Assembly: GCA_023429375.1 (NCBI GenBank)
Contig: JAEYVY010000006.1
Location: 62,001 to 126,000, forward strand
Direction of reading: 5' to 3'
DNA: 64,000 nt
DNA from: Bacteroidota bacterium
Lineage (GTDB): Bacteria; Bacteroidota; Bacteroidia; Bacteroidales; Tannerellaceae
Positions 9,001-15,459 of the stretch are shown in pieces. The position numbers and the translations under genes were made by a program. The notes below the pieces were generated by a model, which saw only the letters and a list, made by a program, of their open reading frames with translations, was not told the DNA's origin and made no database searches. Within the stretch, counting starts at the first letter, position 1. Each line of letters opens with the position of its first letter.

Positions 9001-9869
9001 GACTGTTGTTCTTTGATTCTAATGTAGCCATTAGCTCCATTTCCGCCATTTGCAACACCCCAGGCTAGGTCTAAACCACCGCCGCCGCCACCACCGGAGC
9101 GAATAACCCCTCTACCCGGATTTTCATCATTTGGTCCCGGATATCCGTGTCCGGTCGTATTACGTCCTTGACCACCTGGACCTGGTATACCGCAATAACA
9201 TGAACCTGGCCCACCTGCTGTTATGCCTACTGCATTATAACCGCCATGTGTACGTCCTCCGGTACCACCTCCGGCTCCTGAATAGTTGAGCCCTGCGTCA
9301 GAACCATTACCTCCTGGATGTATAACATCTCCCTTAGATGCATTAAATCTTCCCCCACTTCCTCCTTTACTACCTCCTTGGTTCAATCGACGAAATGAAG
9401 CACCATATCCACCGTCAGCAACAACAAGCTCTTCACCATCCGCAGTTCGAACTATTGTCTTTCCTCCGGGTTTTCCTTCACCACTATTGAGGCTATATGG
9501 ATTTGTACCTCCGGCACCTCCTTTACCAACAATCAATGTTAATGTTTGACCAGGAGTTACTTTAACTACTCTATGAGCGTGTGCGCCACCGCCTCCACCA
9601 GCGCCCGGCCCGCCCTCGTTTAGGAGACCAATAGCAGCACTGCCTCCTCCTCCTGCACCCCAGCATTCGATAACCAGTTCATTTATTCCTGCTGGTACAG
9701 TATATGGAATTGGATACTCAGAATATTCAAAGTCCCTGATATTTGTGGCCTGTCCGAATAAAGAAGTTATCCCTGCCACACTAAACAGAATAGTAAGAAA
9801 TAAACGTAGCTTCAATTTATATTGATGCCTATTTTGTTGTATTTTAAATCTACTTTTGGGTTCGTTCAT
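6027..9869 (-). CDS. Large secreted glycine-rich, Ig-like protein with T9SS C-terminal sorting domain
   Basis: This 1280-residue surface or secreted protein has a long, basic signal peptide (cleavage near residue 40, after SLFGQ). It then has a glycine-rich domain (about 55-285, many GGGG runs, start ELVIECWGAGGG), a Big2-type Ig domain (about 290-365), an Ig-like segment (366-435), a galactose-binding-like module beginning NLVENGNFED (about 440-630), a PKD/Ig-like region (about 640-740) and a beta-rich stretch. The C-terminal 75 residues (YFEIYNLQGRRV ... GIYIVRI ... KVVKIVYP) are a type A T9SS sorting domain, which implies export by the type IX system and attachment to the cell surface. It is last in the fimbrial operon, 24 nt after the fimbrillin-like gene, so it may be an adhesin or stalk partner; that role is inference. 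Confidence 0.82.
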   Translation of the reverse strand: MNEPKSRFKIQQNRHQYKLKLRLFLTILFSVAGITSLFGQATNIRDFEYSEYPIPYTVPAGINELVIECWGAGGGGSAAIGLLNEGGPGAGGGGGAHAHRVVKVTPGQTLTLIVGKGGAGGTNPYSLNSGEGKPGGKTIVRTADGEELVVADGGYGASFRRLNQGGSKGGSGGRFNASKGDVIHPGGNGSDAGLNYSGAGGGTGGRTHGGYNAVGITAGGPGSCYCGIPGPGGQGRNTTGHGYPGPNDENPGRGVIRSGGGGGGGLDLAWGVANGGNGANGYIRIKEQQSIGEITGPSYTEVGNSIRLIPPFSGGEWRSSRVDVASVDSTGLVTGLSVGETIIIYSRGNFLSTQSTEFPVYVYPQGQSISITGLRSYCPDGSTNIILEASTAMQGDLMWDWTGPNGFKAVTAGIALPAIEANAGTYTVRVTKFADGSAGANLVENGNFEDISCAIIEWGNYLGYKCFSSDYVYDQNSQPPGTYNVRNSIINGSPFQGWCPDFWNVNGYFFMLRGNGTANTVWRQTVPNIKPNTNYQISYFMQAMQGYEVNTQIDIEVQVLINGQPVGPVFKRETSKTCTGWNGFAYNWNSGSSTSADIRIKLNKPMSSDYQIGLDDISLKEISSGEFSVMTASVDVYVGTNLVPTIDIISTPQVPLVNRNNTFVAHVENAGIAPTFKWYINDTIQASGINPVFKVSGLKKDDKIYCELIPDRVGCGISGSFFSDTLTVQDDKNYWLGYASTHWNAIDNWSKLKVPGPDEDIEFATIENYGLEAQKDLEVDRPNVSAMNYINKTDKKLIIMPDASLTIKGVIDTDGENKIIVKASDDAPNGSLIITNPAAAPLATVEMWSKAWIDQNAASNNKMKWQYFGIPVTELIAAPTFKDAYIRKYNEALATSGPGSQWEALTGTSTMIPFAGYEITQPNPKKYSIDGVLVKNGFEKVLCVTHGSYYRGQHIFANPYTAAINIETMSFGDALDATVYLYNSGSYAEWTDGILNSDHSGSYTAIPQHQAEAMGMNIPSMQGFLIRVLDGTASDEDRTLRFDYSSLTYNTMQLRSTPSKAYLKIDLESNRYADQAWLFKEPHCTSEFDNGWDGHKLLSSTTEAYVYIATDNNNFQVSSTNELNDTYLGFQAGEKDVNYTLRLNTHNLSLHYHSLYLIDEETGISTDLLQTDSVAYEFTAIPGTKTTDRFKILTSPVTKKPGVVLNSINAYLKDGYIYINNTNMEGGYFEIYNLQGRRVTNVYEFAGNTISSYPLSLISGIYIVRIMCGDKLKVVKIVYP

Positions 9870-9893
9870 TTTTTTACTTTTTTAGTAAACGTA

Positions 9894-10925
9894 TTAACTA
9901 ATAGGAGTTAATTCAGATGGATCGCCGGTACCCGGGTCAACCAATAAAAGGATTTCGGTACCATCACCACTGTATACGATTTGGAAGTTGAGAGATTCTC
10001 CGGGCTTCCAAGTCATCGCACCTAAATTTAATGTCTTTGTAAATTGTCGTTCAACATCTCCGATTACTTCGATTGTTGATATGGTTATAGATGTTCCGGT
10101 TGGAGTATTTCCAGCTCTGATTCCCTGTGGAATCATATATAGGTTTTGATCAGATAACGATTGAAAGGTTGTGCTTAGATTAATATTCTTTAAGAAGTTA
10201 TTGGCCGTGGTAAATGAGAAAGTGCGCAAGTTGTTGTGATTATTCCAGCTCACGCTGAGCGAGCCATCTACTTCATTGATATTTGCAACGCCTTCTGCGT
10301 AAATATTATTGAGTACGATAGAGTTAATTCTAACGTTTGGCGAGTAACCGTCAGCTTTTCGTGCGCTGAAAGTGATTTTTGTGGTAATATGCCTGAATTC
10401 AATTTCGACGGGGTTTGTACCGTTCACTATATCTGTTGCCCAACCAATCAGCAGGTCTCTTTGACTCGTTATATCGTTGGGTAAATGGTATTTCAATGCA
10501 GGTGTCTCCGAATAGGAGGGGAAATAAAAATCGTTGCGGCTGTCAGCCTCCAACAACTGATAAGGAGCAAAAGCAAAAAACGTATGGTAGCCGGTAGGGT
10601 AGAAGTATTGAATCGGATTGTACACCCATGAACCACCCATGTTAGTGACTTCAGTTGGGCTCATAAATAAAGGAAAAGCAGGAGTACGTTCTTCCATCCA
10701 CGTTTTCGTGCCGGTATAATAGCCATACACAAGCATATCGGGAATAGGATTTAATCCGGCATTTCCGGTATAGTCTACTCCACGTGTGAGGCTCCATTGT
10801 GCGTAGTTCGTGTCGAACTGCAGCGGTGTGGATTCAGGTTCATCTGTTATGCTTTTGCTACATGAAAAAGCAAATAAGCAGATTCCCGTTAGTAAGAAAG
10901 AAAATATAATTTCTTTATTCGTCAT
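9894..10925 (-). CDS. Fimbrillin-family lipoprotein (second, tip- or accessory-type)
   Basis: Lipoprotein of 343 aa with lipobox LFAFSCSK (Cys22) and the two-domain beta-rich layout of the Bacteroidales fimbrillin (Mfa/FimA) superfamily. Diagnostic stretches are YYFPTGYHTFFAFAPY-like wording (here NPIQYFYPTGYHTFFAFAPY), then EFRHITTKITFSARK and YMIPQGIR. A basic residue followed by a new N-terminus (SLTRGVDY) could be a protease maturation site like that of FimA-type pilins, but this is inference. It lies between the fimbrillin gene and the T9SS cargo gene. The 222-bp gap upstream contains a long inverted repeat that may tune its level relative to the upstream subunit. Whether it is a stalk or tip subunit cannot be read from sequence. 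Confidence 0.75.
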   Translation of the reverse strand: MTNKEIIFSFLLTGICLFAFSCSKSITDEPESTPLQFDTNYAQWSLTRGVDYTGNAGLNPIPDMLVYGYYTGTKTWMEERTPAFPLFMSPTEVTNMGGSWVYNPIQYFYPTGYHTFFAFAPYQLLEADSRNDFYFPSYSETPALKYHLPNDITSQRDLLIGWATDIVNGTNPVEIEFRHITTKITFSARKADGYSPNVRINSIVLNNIYAEGVANINEVDGSLSVSWNNHNNLRTFSFTTANNFLKNINLSTTFQSLSDQNLYMIPQGIRAGNTPTGTSITISTIEVIGDVERQFTKTLNLGAMTWKPGESLNFQIVYSGDGTEILLLVDPGTGDPSELTPIS

Positions 10926-11044
10926 ACATCACATATTTCCGTTTCACACCCTAGGCATCGAATATGGGAAAATTAACTTGTTTGTCTGATTAGACAATAA
11001 ATATATATGAAAAGTCTCGATTTCCAAATGCTCAAACGATATAG

Positions 11045-11113
11045 ATCCTTCCGGATTTTGTGTGAAGAACCTCCATTTGGTAAAGAAGGTTCTTTCTGCA
11101 AGTCCGGAAGGAT
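11045..11113 (-). promoter_or_regulatory. Two-tier inverted repeat between the two fimbrillin-type genes
   Basis: Outer arms ATCCTTCCGGA (11045-11055) and TCCGGAAGGAT (11103-11113) are perfect. Inner arms AAGAACCT (11065-11072) and AGGTTCTT (11087-11094) are also perfect. No U-tract follows on the minus strand, so this looks like an mRNA stability or attenuation stem rather than a simple terminator. Confidence 0.6.
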
Positions 11114-11147
11114 ATAGTTTTGCTGTTTGTTAGCTTTAGGGAATTAA

Positions 11148-12143
11148 TTATGGTTCTACAGTTTTGCTTTCTTGAGTCCATTCAGCAACACTTGAAGAGA
11201 ATTCGATCTTAGAACCGAACACACCTCCTGTAGAACCTGATATTGTTAATGTTATAGTGTAAAACTTGTTTTGATCAAAACTTGGAATTGTTAATGGAGC
11301 TACAAAAGTGTATGGGTCAGTAGTAACATCAGTTGCATATACAGTTCCATCCTTCTTGATTTCAACTCCAGTTAATTGTATTTGAATTCCTTCAGTTGTT
11401 TCTTGAGGCATGATCATAAATGTCCAATCTTTATCGATATTTCTAGAATAGTCTACTCCGGTTGATACTAGTCTGGTTTTCCAGATAGGATTTGTAAGAC
11501 TTGCTGTTCCTTGATATTGAGTTACATTTTTTATATGAGCAACAATACTATCATCAACAAGTGAATAACCAGCCTCTTCAAGTTCTTCAGATAATACTGG
11601 AACAATCTTGATTTTAGAAAGCATGTGATTGAAACTTAATGTAACTTTATTTGCTGTATTGTTATAATTTATGCCACCTGTTGGTGTTGCGATAGTAAAG
11701 TCTTCATTAACTGTTGGTTTAACTTTATATGTGATATCCAAAGAAGTACCAATAGGGCTTGTTGGTGTAGCAGCAGGTAAAGTGACAACTCCTTCGGTAA
11801 CTCCTTCTGTATCAGCTTTATAAGGCGCATACGCATAAAAACTTAATGTTTGACCTTCACCTACTGGCCAATAGAATGCACCGTCATATGAATCTGTTTC
11901 TGTTTCACCACTAACTGTTGTTTTTACTTCCAAATTAGGAATATACCATGCAGGTGATTCTACAGACCAAAGAGCATAAACACCATAATTGTCTTTATCA
12001 GCATTAGCCGCTTTCGTTACACGGTCATTCAAGTTTGAGAATTCGATTTTTTGAGCTACTGGTTCGTTTTCCAGAATGTCATTCTCTGTACAGCTTGATA
12101 AAACTAAGGCACATGCTGCGAAGCCTAAAATTACTTTCTTCAT
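11148..12143 (-). CDS. Fimbrillin family protein (probable structural pilin)
   Basis: Lipoprotein precursor of 331 aa: signal MKKVILGFAACALVLSSC with the lipid Cys at 18, followed by TENDI. The body shows the Mfa-like fimbrillin pattern: AFYWPVGEGQTLSFYAYAPY near residues 95-114, LSFNHMLSKIKIVP near 172-185, and a late MIMPQET. A short basic stretch NDRVTKAAN (about 39-47) resembles the site where FimA/Mfa1-type pilins are trimmed by a trypsin-like protease before strand-exchange polymerisation. That is family knowledge applied here by inference. It follows the DUF5119 gene by 47 nt and precedes the large inverted repeat. Of the two fimbrillin-type proteins this is the better candidate for the main shaft subunit. 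Confidence 0.82.
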   Translation of the reverse strand: MKKVILGFAACALVLSSCTENDILENEPVAQKIEFSNLNDRVTKAANADKDNYGVYALWSVESPAWYIPNLEVKTTVSGETETDSYDGAFYWPVGEGQTLSFYAYAPYKADTEGVTEGVVTLPAATPTSPIGTSLDITYKVKPTVNEDFTIATPTGGINYNNTANKVTLSFNHMLSKIKIVPVLSEELEEAGYSLVDDSIVAHIKNVTQYQGTASLTNPIWKTRLVSTGVDYSRNIDKDWTFMIMPQETTEGIQIQLTGVEIKKDGTVYATDVTTDPYTFVAPLTIPSFDQNKFYTITLTISGSTGGVFGSKIEFSSSVAEWTQESKTVEP

Positions 12144-12190
12144 TTTTTGAAAATTTAAGTGTTAAAATTAATCCTATATATATTTCTTAT

Positions 12191-13267
12191 TTATAATGCG
12201 ATAGGAACACTAACAGATTCCCAATCAATCAGTTCGGAAACCATTCCCGAACCACCACCATTGCCTCCTCCTTGTTCCGGTATTACATCCGGAAGTTTTA
12301 GCTCAGGATATAGGGATTGATCGATTGTTAAATCTATTGTTATGGACATATCGTCGTTTTGTTTTATTTTCAATGTATTTGTTACATCCAATGAGAAACT
12401 AATCACCGTACGTTCTTTGTCTACCAACTGAAACGATAGGTTAAGCATGATACGTCGATCAATGTCGTCAGTCATCAGTCGCGATCCCGGTATACCGAAC
12501 GAGGTGATTGTCGTTATCAACTTACCGTCTCTCTTTGCTTCGTCCGTATAGACGCAGTTGCTAAGTAAGAATTGGATGGTGACAGGCTGTGACGAATTTT
12601 TATCTTCTCCCAACAGATAGCCACCGGCATTATTCCTTAGTTCACCCAAAACCGGCAAACGTGAATTGCATATTCCCAGTACGTGTATGGTAATATTTAC
12701 TTTATATGTTTTAATAATAGGAAATATCTCCATTTTTAAGGTTGATCCTACAGGGGCTTTACCAAGAGCACTCAGACGTGTGTTTTCTACATCTTGTTGT
12801 GTCACTGTAATCGTATCCATTGCTACAGCTAATGGACCGGGTTGTTCTACCTTTATGTCATCTTCTGAACTTAAGGGTGAACTATAGGTTGTCTTTGTTG
12901 TGGTAACAAAAGCTTCCAGCGTACTTAAATGTTCGTGTCCTCTCATACGTACATAATCTATCTGATCTCGTTTCTCATTAAAAGTAACGAGTGTGTATTT
13001 GCCTACAGGCAGATAGATATCTGTATTAACTGATGTTCCTTTGTTTTCGAAAATCTTTTCAAGATAAAGGTATCCACCTTCATCATAAACCAGTACAGTT
13101 ACGTTTTGAGGAATAATGCCAGCTTTAGTCCAAAAAATGGAAAGAGGAATTTTCGCTCCGTTGGTGATGATGACATCATCTTCCAACAAACGCCTTTCAC
13201 AAGCGACAAAATTCAGCATCAAAGCCATAATTAATACAATTCGTATATAGACAAAAACTCTTTTCAT
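12191..13267 (-). CDS. DUF5119-type fimbrial-locus lipoprotein (anchor candidate)
   Basis: Lipoprotein of 358 aa with signal ending LNFVACERRLLED; the Cys at about residue 23 followed by ERR is typical of the DUF5119 group. The body resembles FimB/Mfa2-like anchors: an early domain with a tyrosine-rich strand VTVLVYDEGGYLYLEK and LPVGKYTLVTFNE, then a second domain with conserved strand ends (MLNLSFQLVDKERTVISFSLDV). In known fimbrial operons the Mfa2/FimB-like lipoprotein anchors the fibre in the outer membrane and limits its length. I infer the same here from gene order. It begins 2 nt after the stop of the DUF3575 gene, so the two are almost certainly co-transcribed. The C-terminus has a short Gly-rich linker (QGGGNGGGSG). 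Confidence 0.7.
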   Translation of the reverse strand: MKRVFVYIRIVLIMALMLNFVACERRLLEDDVIITNGAKIPLSIFWTKAGIIPQNVTVLVYDEGGYLYLEKIFENKGTSVNTDIYLPVGKYTLVTFNEKRDQIDYVRMRGHEHLSTLEAFVTTTKTTYSSPLSSEDDIKVEQPGPLAVAMDTITVTQQDVENTRLSALGKAPVGSTLKMEIFPIIKTYKVNITIHVLGICNSRLPVLGELRNNAGGYLLGEDKNSSQPVTIQFLLSNCVYTDEAKRDGKLITTITSFGIPGSRLMTDDIDRRIMLNLSFQLVDKERTVISFSLDVTNTLKIKQNDDMSITIDLTIDQSLYPELKLPDVIPEQGGGNGGGSGMVSELIDWESVSVPIAL

Positions 13268-13269
13268 GA

Positions 13270-14007
13270 TTAATGACCACGCTTCTTACTGAAGTGAGGA
13301 TACCAAACCAATGATACTTTAGCACGTAAGGGACCAATCCACGTATAGTTCCCAGCAAGCTGCTTAATTAAATGCCATTCCATATTTCCATCTTGAATGG
13401 CGGTATATTTTCTATATTGTGTTTTAATAATGCCCACACCTAATGAAAACTCCATGTTGATGTTGCGTGATAGGGACGCTACATATCCTCCTGAAATACC
13501 GGTTGCAATAAAAAATTCTCCTTGATAACCTTTTTTGTTCCATTCAAAGTCGTAAAGACCTCCACCTCCAAAAAAACCGGTAAACCAACCGGTCATTGGG
13601 TTATGTTGCATAAGTGAAGCATCTTGCCGGCTATAGTTTGGCTTAAACCAATAGCGCGCTTCAAGATTGCCGGATAGTAACTGCAAAGCACGCTGTTTGC
13701 TATCTGATTTCCACCAGGGGAAGATCCATTCACCAGCCACAGAATACTGTTTGCCGATGGGTAGTTCAGCTTCAACATTGATTGCAGTTGCTAAATCGAA
13801 AAGGAGGTTTGTTTTTAAAGCGATAGGGCGGGTATATTTTATTTTAGTTTCATTATTAATACTGTAAGTAGAATCGTTTTGTGAAGAAAGAAAATATTCT
13901 GATTGATGATTAGTTTGATCATCATTCACTTTCATCGCGTATCCATAAGACTGAAGCGAGAAAGAAGAGAATAAAACAACACCAGTCAAAAAAACATTTA
14001 AATCCAT
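13270..14007 (-). CDS. DUF3575 protein, outer-membrane-associated
   Basis: Protein of the DUF3575 family, recognised from PIALKTNLLFDLATAINVEAELPIGKQYSVAGEWIFPWW and the later EARYWF...FTGFFGGGGLYDFEW pattern; these are predicted small beta-barrel proteins of the Bacteroidales envelope. The frame is open from an ATG at 14052, but the ATG at 14007 gives a clean signal peptide (MDLNVFLTGVVLFSSFSLQS), so I chose it (245 aa); 14052 remains possible. It is the first gene of the fimbrial-type operon. DUF3575 genes are regularly seen at the head of such operons together with DUF5119 and fimbrillins, but their biochemical role is unknown. Confidence 0.78.
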   Translation of the reverse strand: MDLNVFLTGVVLFSSFSLQSYGYAMKVNDDQTNHQSEYFLSSQNDSTYSINNETKIKYTRPIALKTNLLFDLATAINVEAELPIGKQYSVAGEWIFPWWKSDSKQRALQLLSGNLEARYWFKPNYSRQDASLMQHNPMTGWFTGFFGGGGLYDFEWNKKGYQGEFFIATGISGGYVASLSRNINMEFSLGVGIIKTQYRKYTAIQDGNMEWHLIKQLAGNYTWIGPLRAKVSLVWYPHFSKKRGH

Positions 14008-14091
14008 TACACTATAAGTATCTATATGTAGTCTCTGCAAAGGAGAAAACATATATGAATTATAAATAAAGTTCTATTGAAAAATAACTTG

Positions 14092-14099
14092 ACAAAAGT
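14092..14099 (-). promoter_or_regulatory. -7 promoter box for the fimbrial-type operon
   Basis: On the minus strand TACTTTTG fits TAnnTTTG. The transcript start is expected near 14085. No flanking inverted repeats are seen, so there is no sign of a phase-variable invertible promoter. Confidence 0.45.
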
Positions 14100-14184
14100 A
14101 TATTTCCCTTGTTGTTTATATCGGTTTTTGTTTATCTAATTCGTTTAACAGCGTATAGAGTAAATCTATTTTGCTTGCATTATG

Positions 14185-14661
14185 TTATTGATTGCCCAGA
14201 AGAAAGGATACAATCGCTTCTTCAAAAGCTTCTTTAGACAAGGCTCCAATGGCCATTTGTGGCTTTCCATCATTTGGTATAAAAAGGAATGTTGGAATGC
14301 TTTTAACTCCAAAAGCCAAGGCTAACTCCTTTTCATTATCTACATTTACTTTGTAAATAATAATCTGGTCTTTGTATTTTTCTGCTAATTGTTTTAGAAT
14401 TGGTGAGACTTGTCTGCAAGGTCCACACCAGTCGGCATAAAAATCAACAATACACGGTTTTTCCCCCTCATAAATCCATTGGTCCTGATTTTTCTCATAA
14501 TTATAAACCTTGGATAAAAAATCTTCTTTGTTTAAAACAAGGACTTCACCAGGAGATTCAGTCTCAGAATTAGCAAAAGAATAAAAGCTTGGTACAAAGA
14601 TTAAAACGGTAACTAAAACGGTTTTAAAAAACTTATTCATGTTAATTTTAAGATCCATCAT
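14185..14661 (-). CDS. Periplasmic thioredoxin-fold protein
   Basis: Single thioredoxin domain with the classical active site WCGPCR at about residues 79-84, the cis-proline loop SIPTFLF and the KVNVDNE strand. An N-terminal signal segment (residues 8-30, better starting from the internal ATG at MNKFFKTV, position 14640) places it in the periplasm rather than the cytosol, unlike TrxA. The ATG at 14661 is kept because a -7 box lies directly upstream, but the internal start is equally plausible. It is a single gene. An operator-like set of ACAGTAT repeats lies upstream of its promoter. Its likely role is reduction of periplasmic disulfides in cooperation with a DsbD/CcdA-type donor, which is not encoded here. 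Confidence 0.88.
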   Translation of the reverse strand: MMDLKINMNKFFKTVLVTVLIFVPSFYSFANSETESPGEVLVLNKEDFLSKVYNYEKNQDQWIYEGEKPCIVDFYADWCGPCRQVSPILKQLAEKYKDQIIIYKVNVDNEKELALAFGVKSIPTFLFIPNDGKPQMAIGALSKEAFEEAIVSFLLGNQ

Positions 14662-14674
14662 TTTAAAAATTGAG

Positions 14675-14682
14675 CAAATGTA
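14675..14682 (-). promoter_or_regulatory. -7 promoter box for the thioredoxin gene
   Basis: On the minus strand TACATTTG fits TAnnTTTG. A CTTG at 14701-14704 (minus strand) lies 18 nt further upstream as a possible -33 element. Confidence 0.45.
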
Positions 14683-14706
14683 CTAATAAAAATATTCACT
14701 CAAGTT

Positions 14707-14769
14707 AAAACAGTATGGTGATTTATCAATAATGTTTAAAAATATATATACTGTTTTGTATAACAGTAT
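14707..14769. promoter_or_regulatory. Operator-like ACAGTAT inverted repeats upstream of thioredoxin
   Basis: ATACTGTT (14748-14755) and AACAGTAT (14762-14769) form a perfect 8-bp palindrome with a 6-nt centre. A third half-site, AAAACAGTATGG, lies at 14707-14718 and its last five bases repeat after the 14769 arm. Such spacing suggests a dimeric regulator; its identity is unknown. Confidence 0.45.
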
Positions 14770-14840
14770 GGAAATGCTTTTTTATTTTTTAAAATATGTT
14801 ATAAAACTTCAGTTTGAATGATGTATTGATGCGGGTTTTG

Positions 14841-14872
14841 TTTGTTCATTTCGATATTATTTCTTTACTTTG
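14841..14872 (+). promoter_or_regulatory. Promoter of the candidate RNA gene
   Basis: TTTG (14841-14844), 20 nt, then TTACTTTG (14865-14872). This is the Bacteroidetes -33/-7 arrangement with one mismatch in the -7 box. The transcript start is expected near 14879. Confidence 0.5.
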
Positions 14873-14878
14873 TATTAA

Positions 14879-15070
14879 AGAAATGAGTTTAGCCGCACTG
14901 ATTCGATTGGGAAACTCATCAGTTTTTTATATTCCGAGACATAGCTATTGTTACTAATGGCGGGCCGCAACCTTCGGGTATGCTTCGCACAGCGGATTAC
15001 AAAGGTGGCAAAGCACTCAAATCCTGTCATACGGAGTTTATTCATATCCTCAGTGCGGCTTTCTTTTTTT
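14879..15070 (+). ncRNA. Candidate structured non-coding RNA of about 190 nt
   Basis: The region is framed by a perfect 11-bp closing stem, AGCCGCACTGA (14891-14901) and TCAGTGCGGCT (15050-15060), followed by TTTCTTTTTTT as a terminator. Further nested pairings follow the same axis: AAAC (14912) with GTTT (15036), TCCG...GACA (14932-14941) with TGTC...CGGA (15025-15035), and CCGC with GCGG around two small UUCG-type hairpins (14965-14995). This gives a long interrupted rod, in outline like 6S RNA, but I cannot confirm that family. The centre (GCAACCTTCGGGTATGC) reminds me of a recurrent Bacteroidales intergenic sequence, so a REP-like element is an alternative. A minus-strand 72-codon frame across it is not believed. 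Confidence 0.45.
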
Positions 15071-15229
15071 ACCCTCCAATATTTTACTAGCATTTTTTAC
15101 AAATCAATCGGTGTATATTAAGCCTATGTTCAGCTTGATTTAGTTGGGCATAGCATTTTATGCTTTATTCAGATATATTTTTATAAAAATACGATATTGA
15201 GAATCAGTAACTTTTAGACCTCAAAATTT

Positions 15230-15423
15230 TGATGTCATCCCCGATGTGATATCTGAGATTTAGAAGCCTTGAAAAACAAAGTCTTGAACATTCTTAAAAA
15301 TCATCTCGAACGTTTTAAAAAAATACCCCGAACGTTTTTAAAAAAGATCGAGGTGTTTTTTTAAAAGCATCGGGATGTATTTTTAACGTTGATAATCAAT
15401 GTTAAATAACATCCCGATGTGCA
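15230..15423. repeat. Dispersed palindromic repeat element, copy 2 of 5
   Basis: It contains GTCATCCCCGATGTGAT (from 15233), TCATCTCGAACGTTTTAAAA (15301), ACCCCGAACGTTTTTAAAA (15325), AGATCGAGGTGTTTTTTTAA, GCATCGGGATG, then GTTGATAATCAATG (15388-15401) and CATCCCGATG (15410-15419). It is downstream of glnN on the minus strand and may end that transcript. It shares a GGAATTAAGCC-like tail (15429) with copy 3. Confidence 0.85.
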
Positions 15424-15459
15424 TGCTGGAATTAAGCCCTAAAAAACTAATACACTATT

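Noticed and set aside
10926..14184. Invertible (phase-variable) promoter for the fimbrial-type genes
   Set aside because: No pair of inverted repeats flanks the operon promoter and no recombinase gene is nearby; the inverted repeat at 11045-11113 encloses no promoter.
14875..15093. Minus-strand 72-codon open frame
   Set aside because: It spans the closing stem, UUCG hairpins and terminator of the candidate RNA, has no recognisable protein features, and no minus-strand promoter lies at its start. The frame is best explained by the structured sequence.
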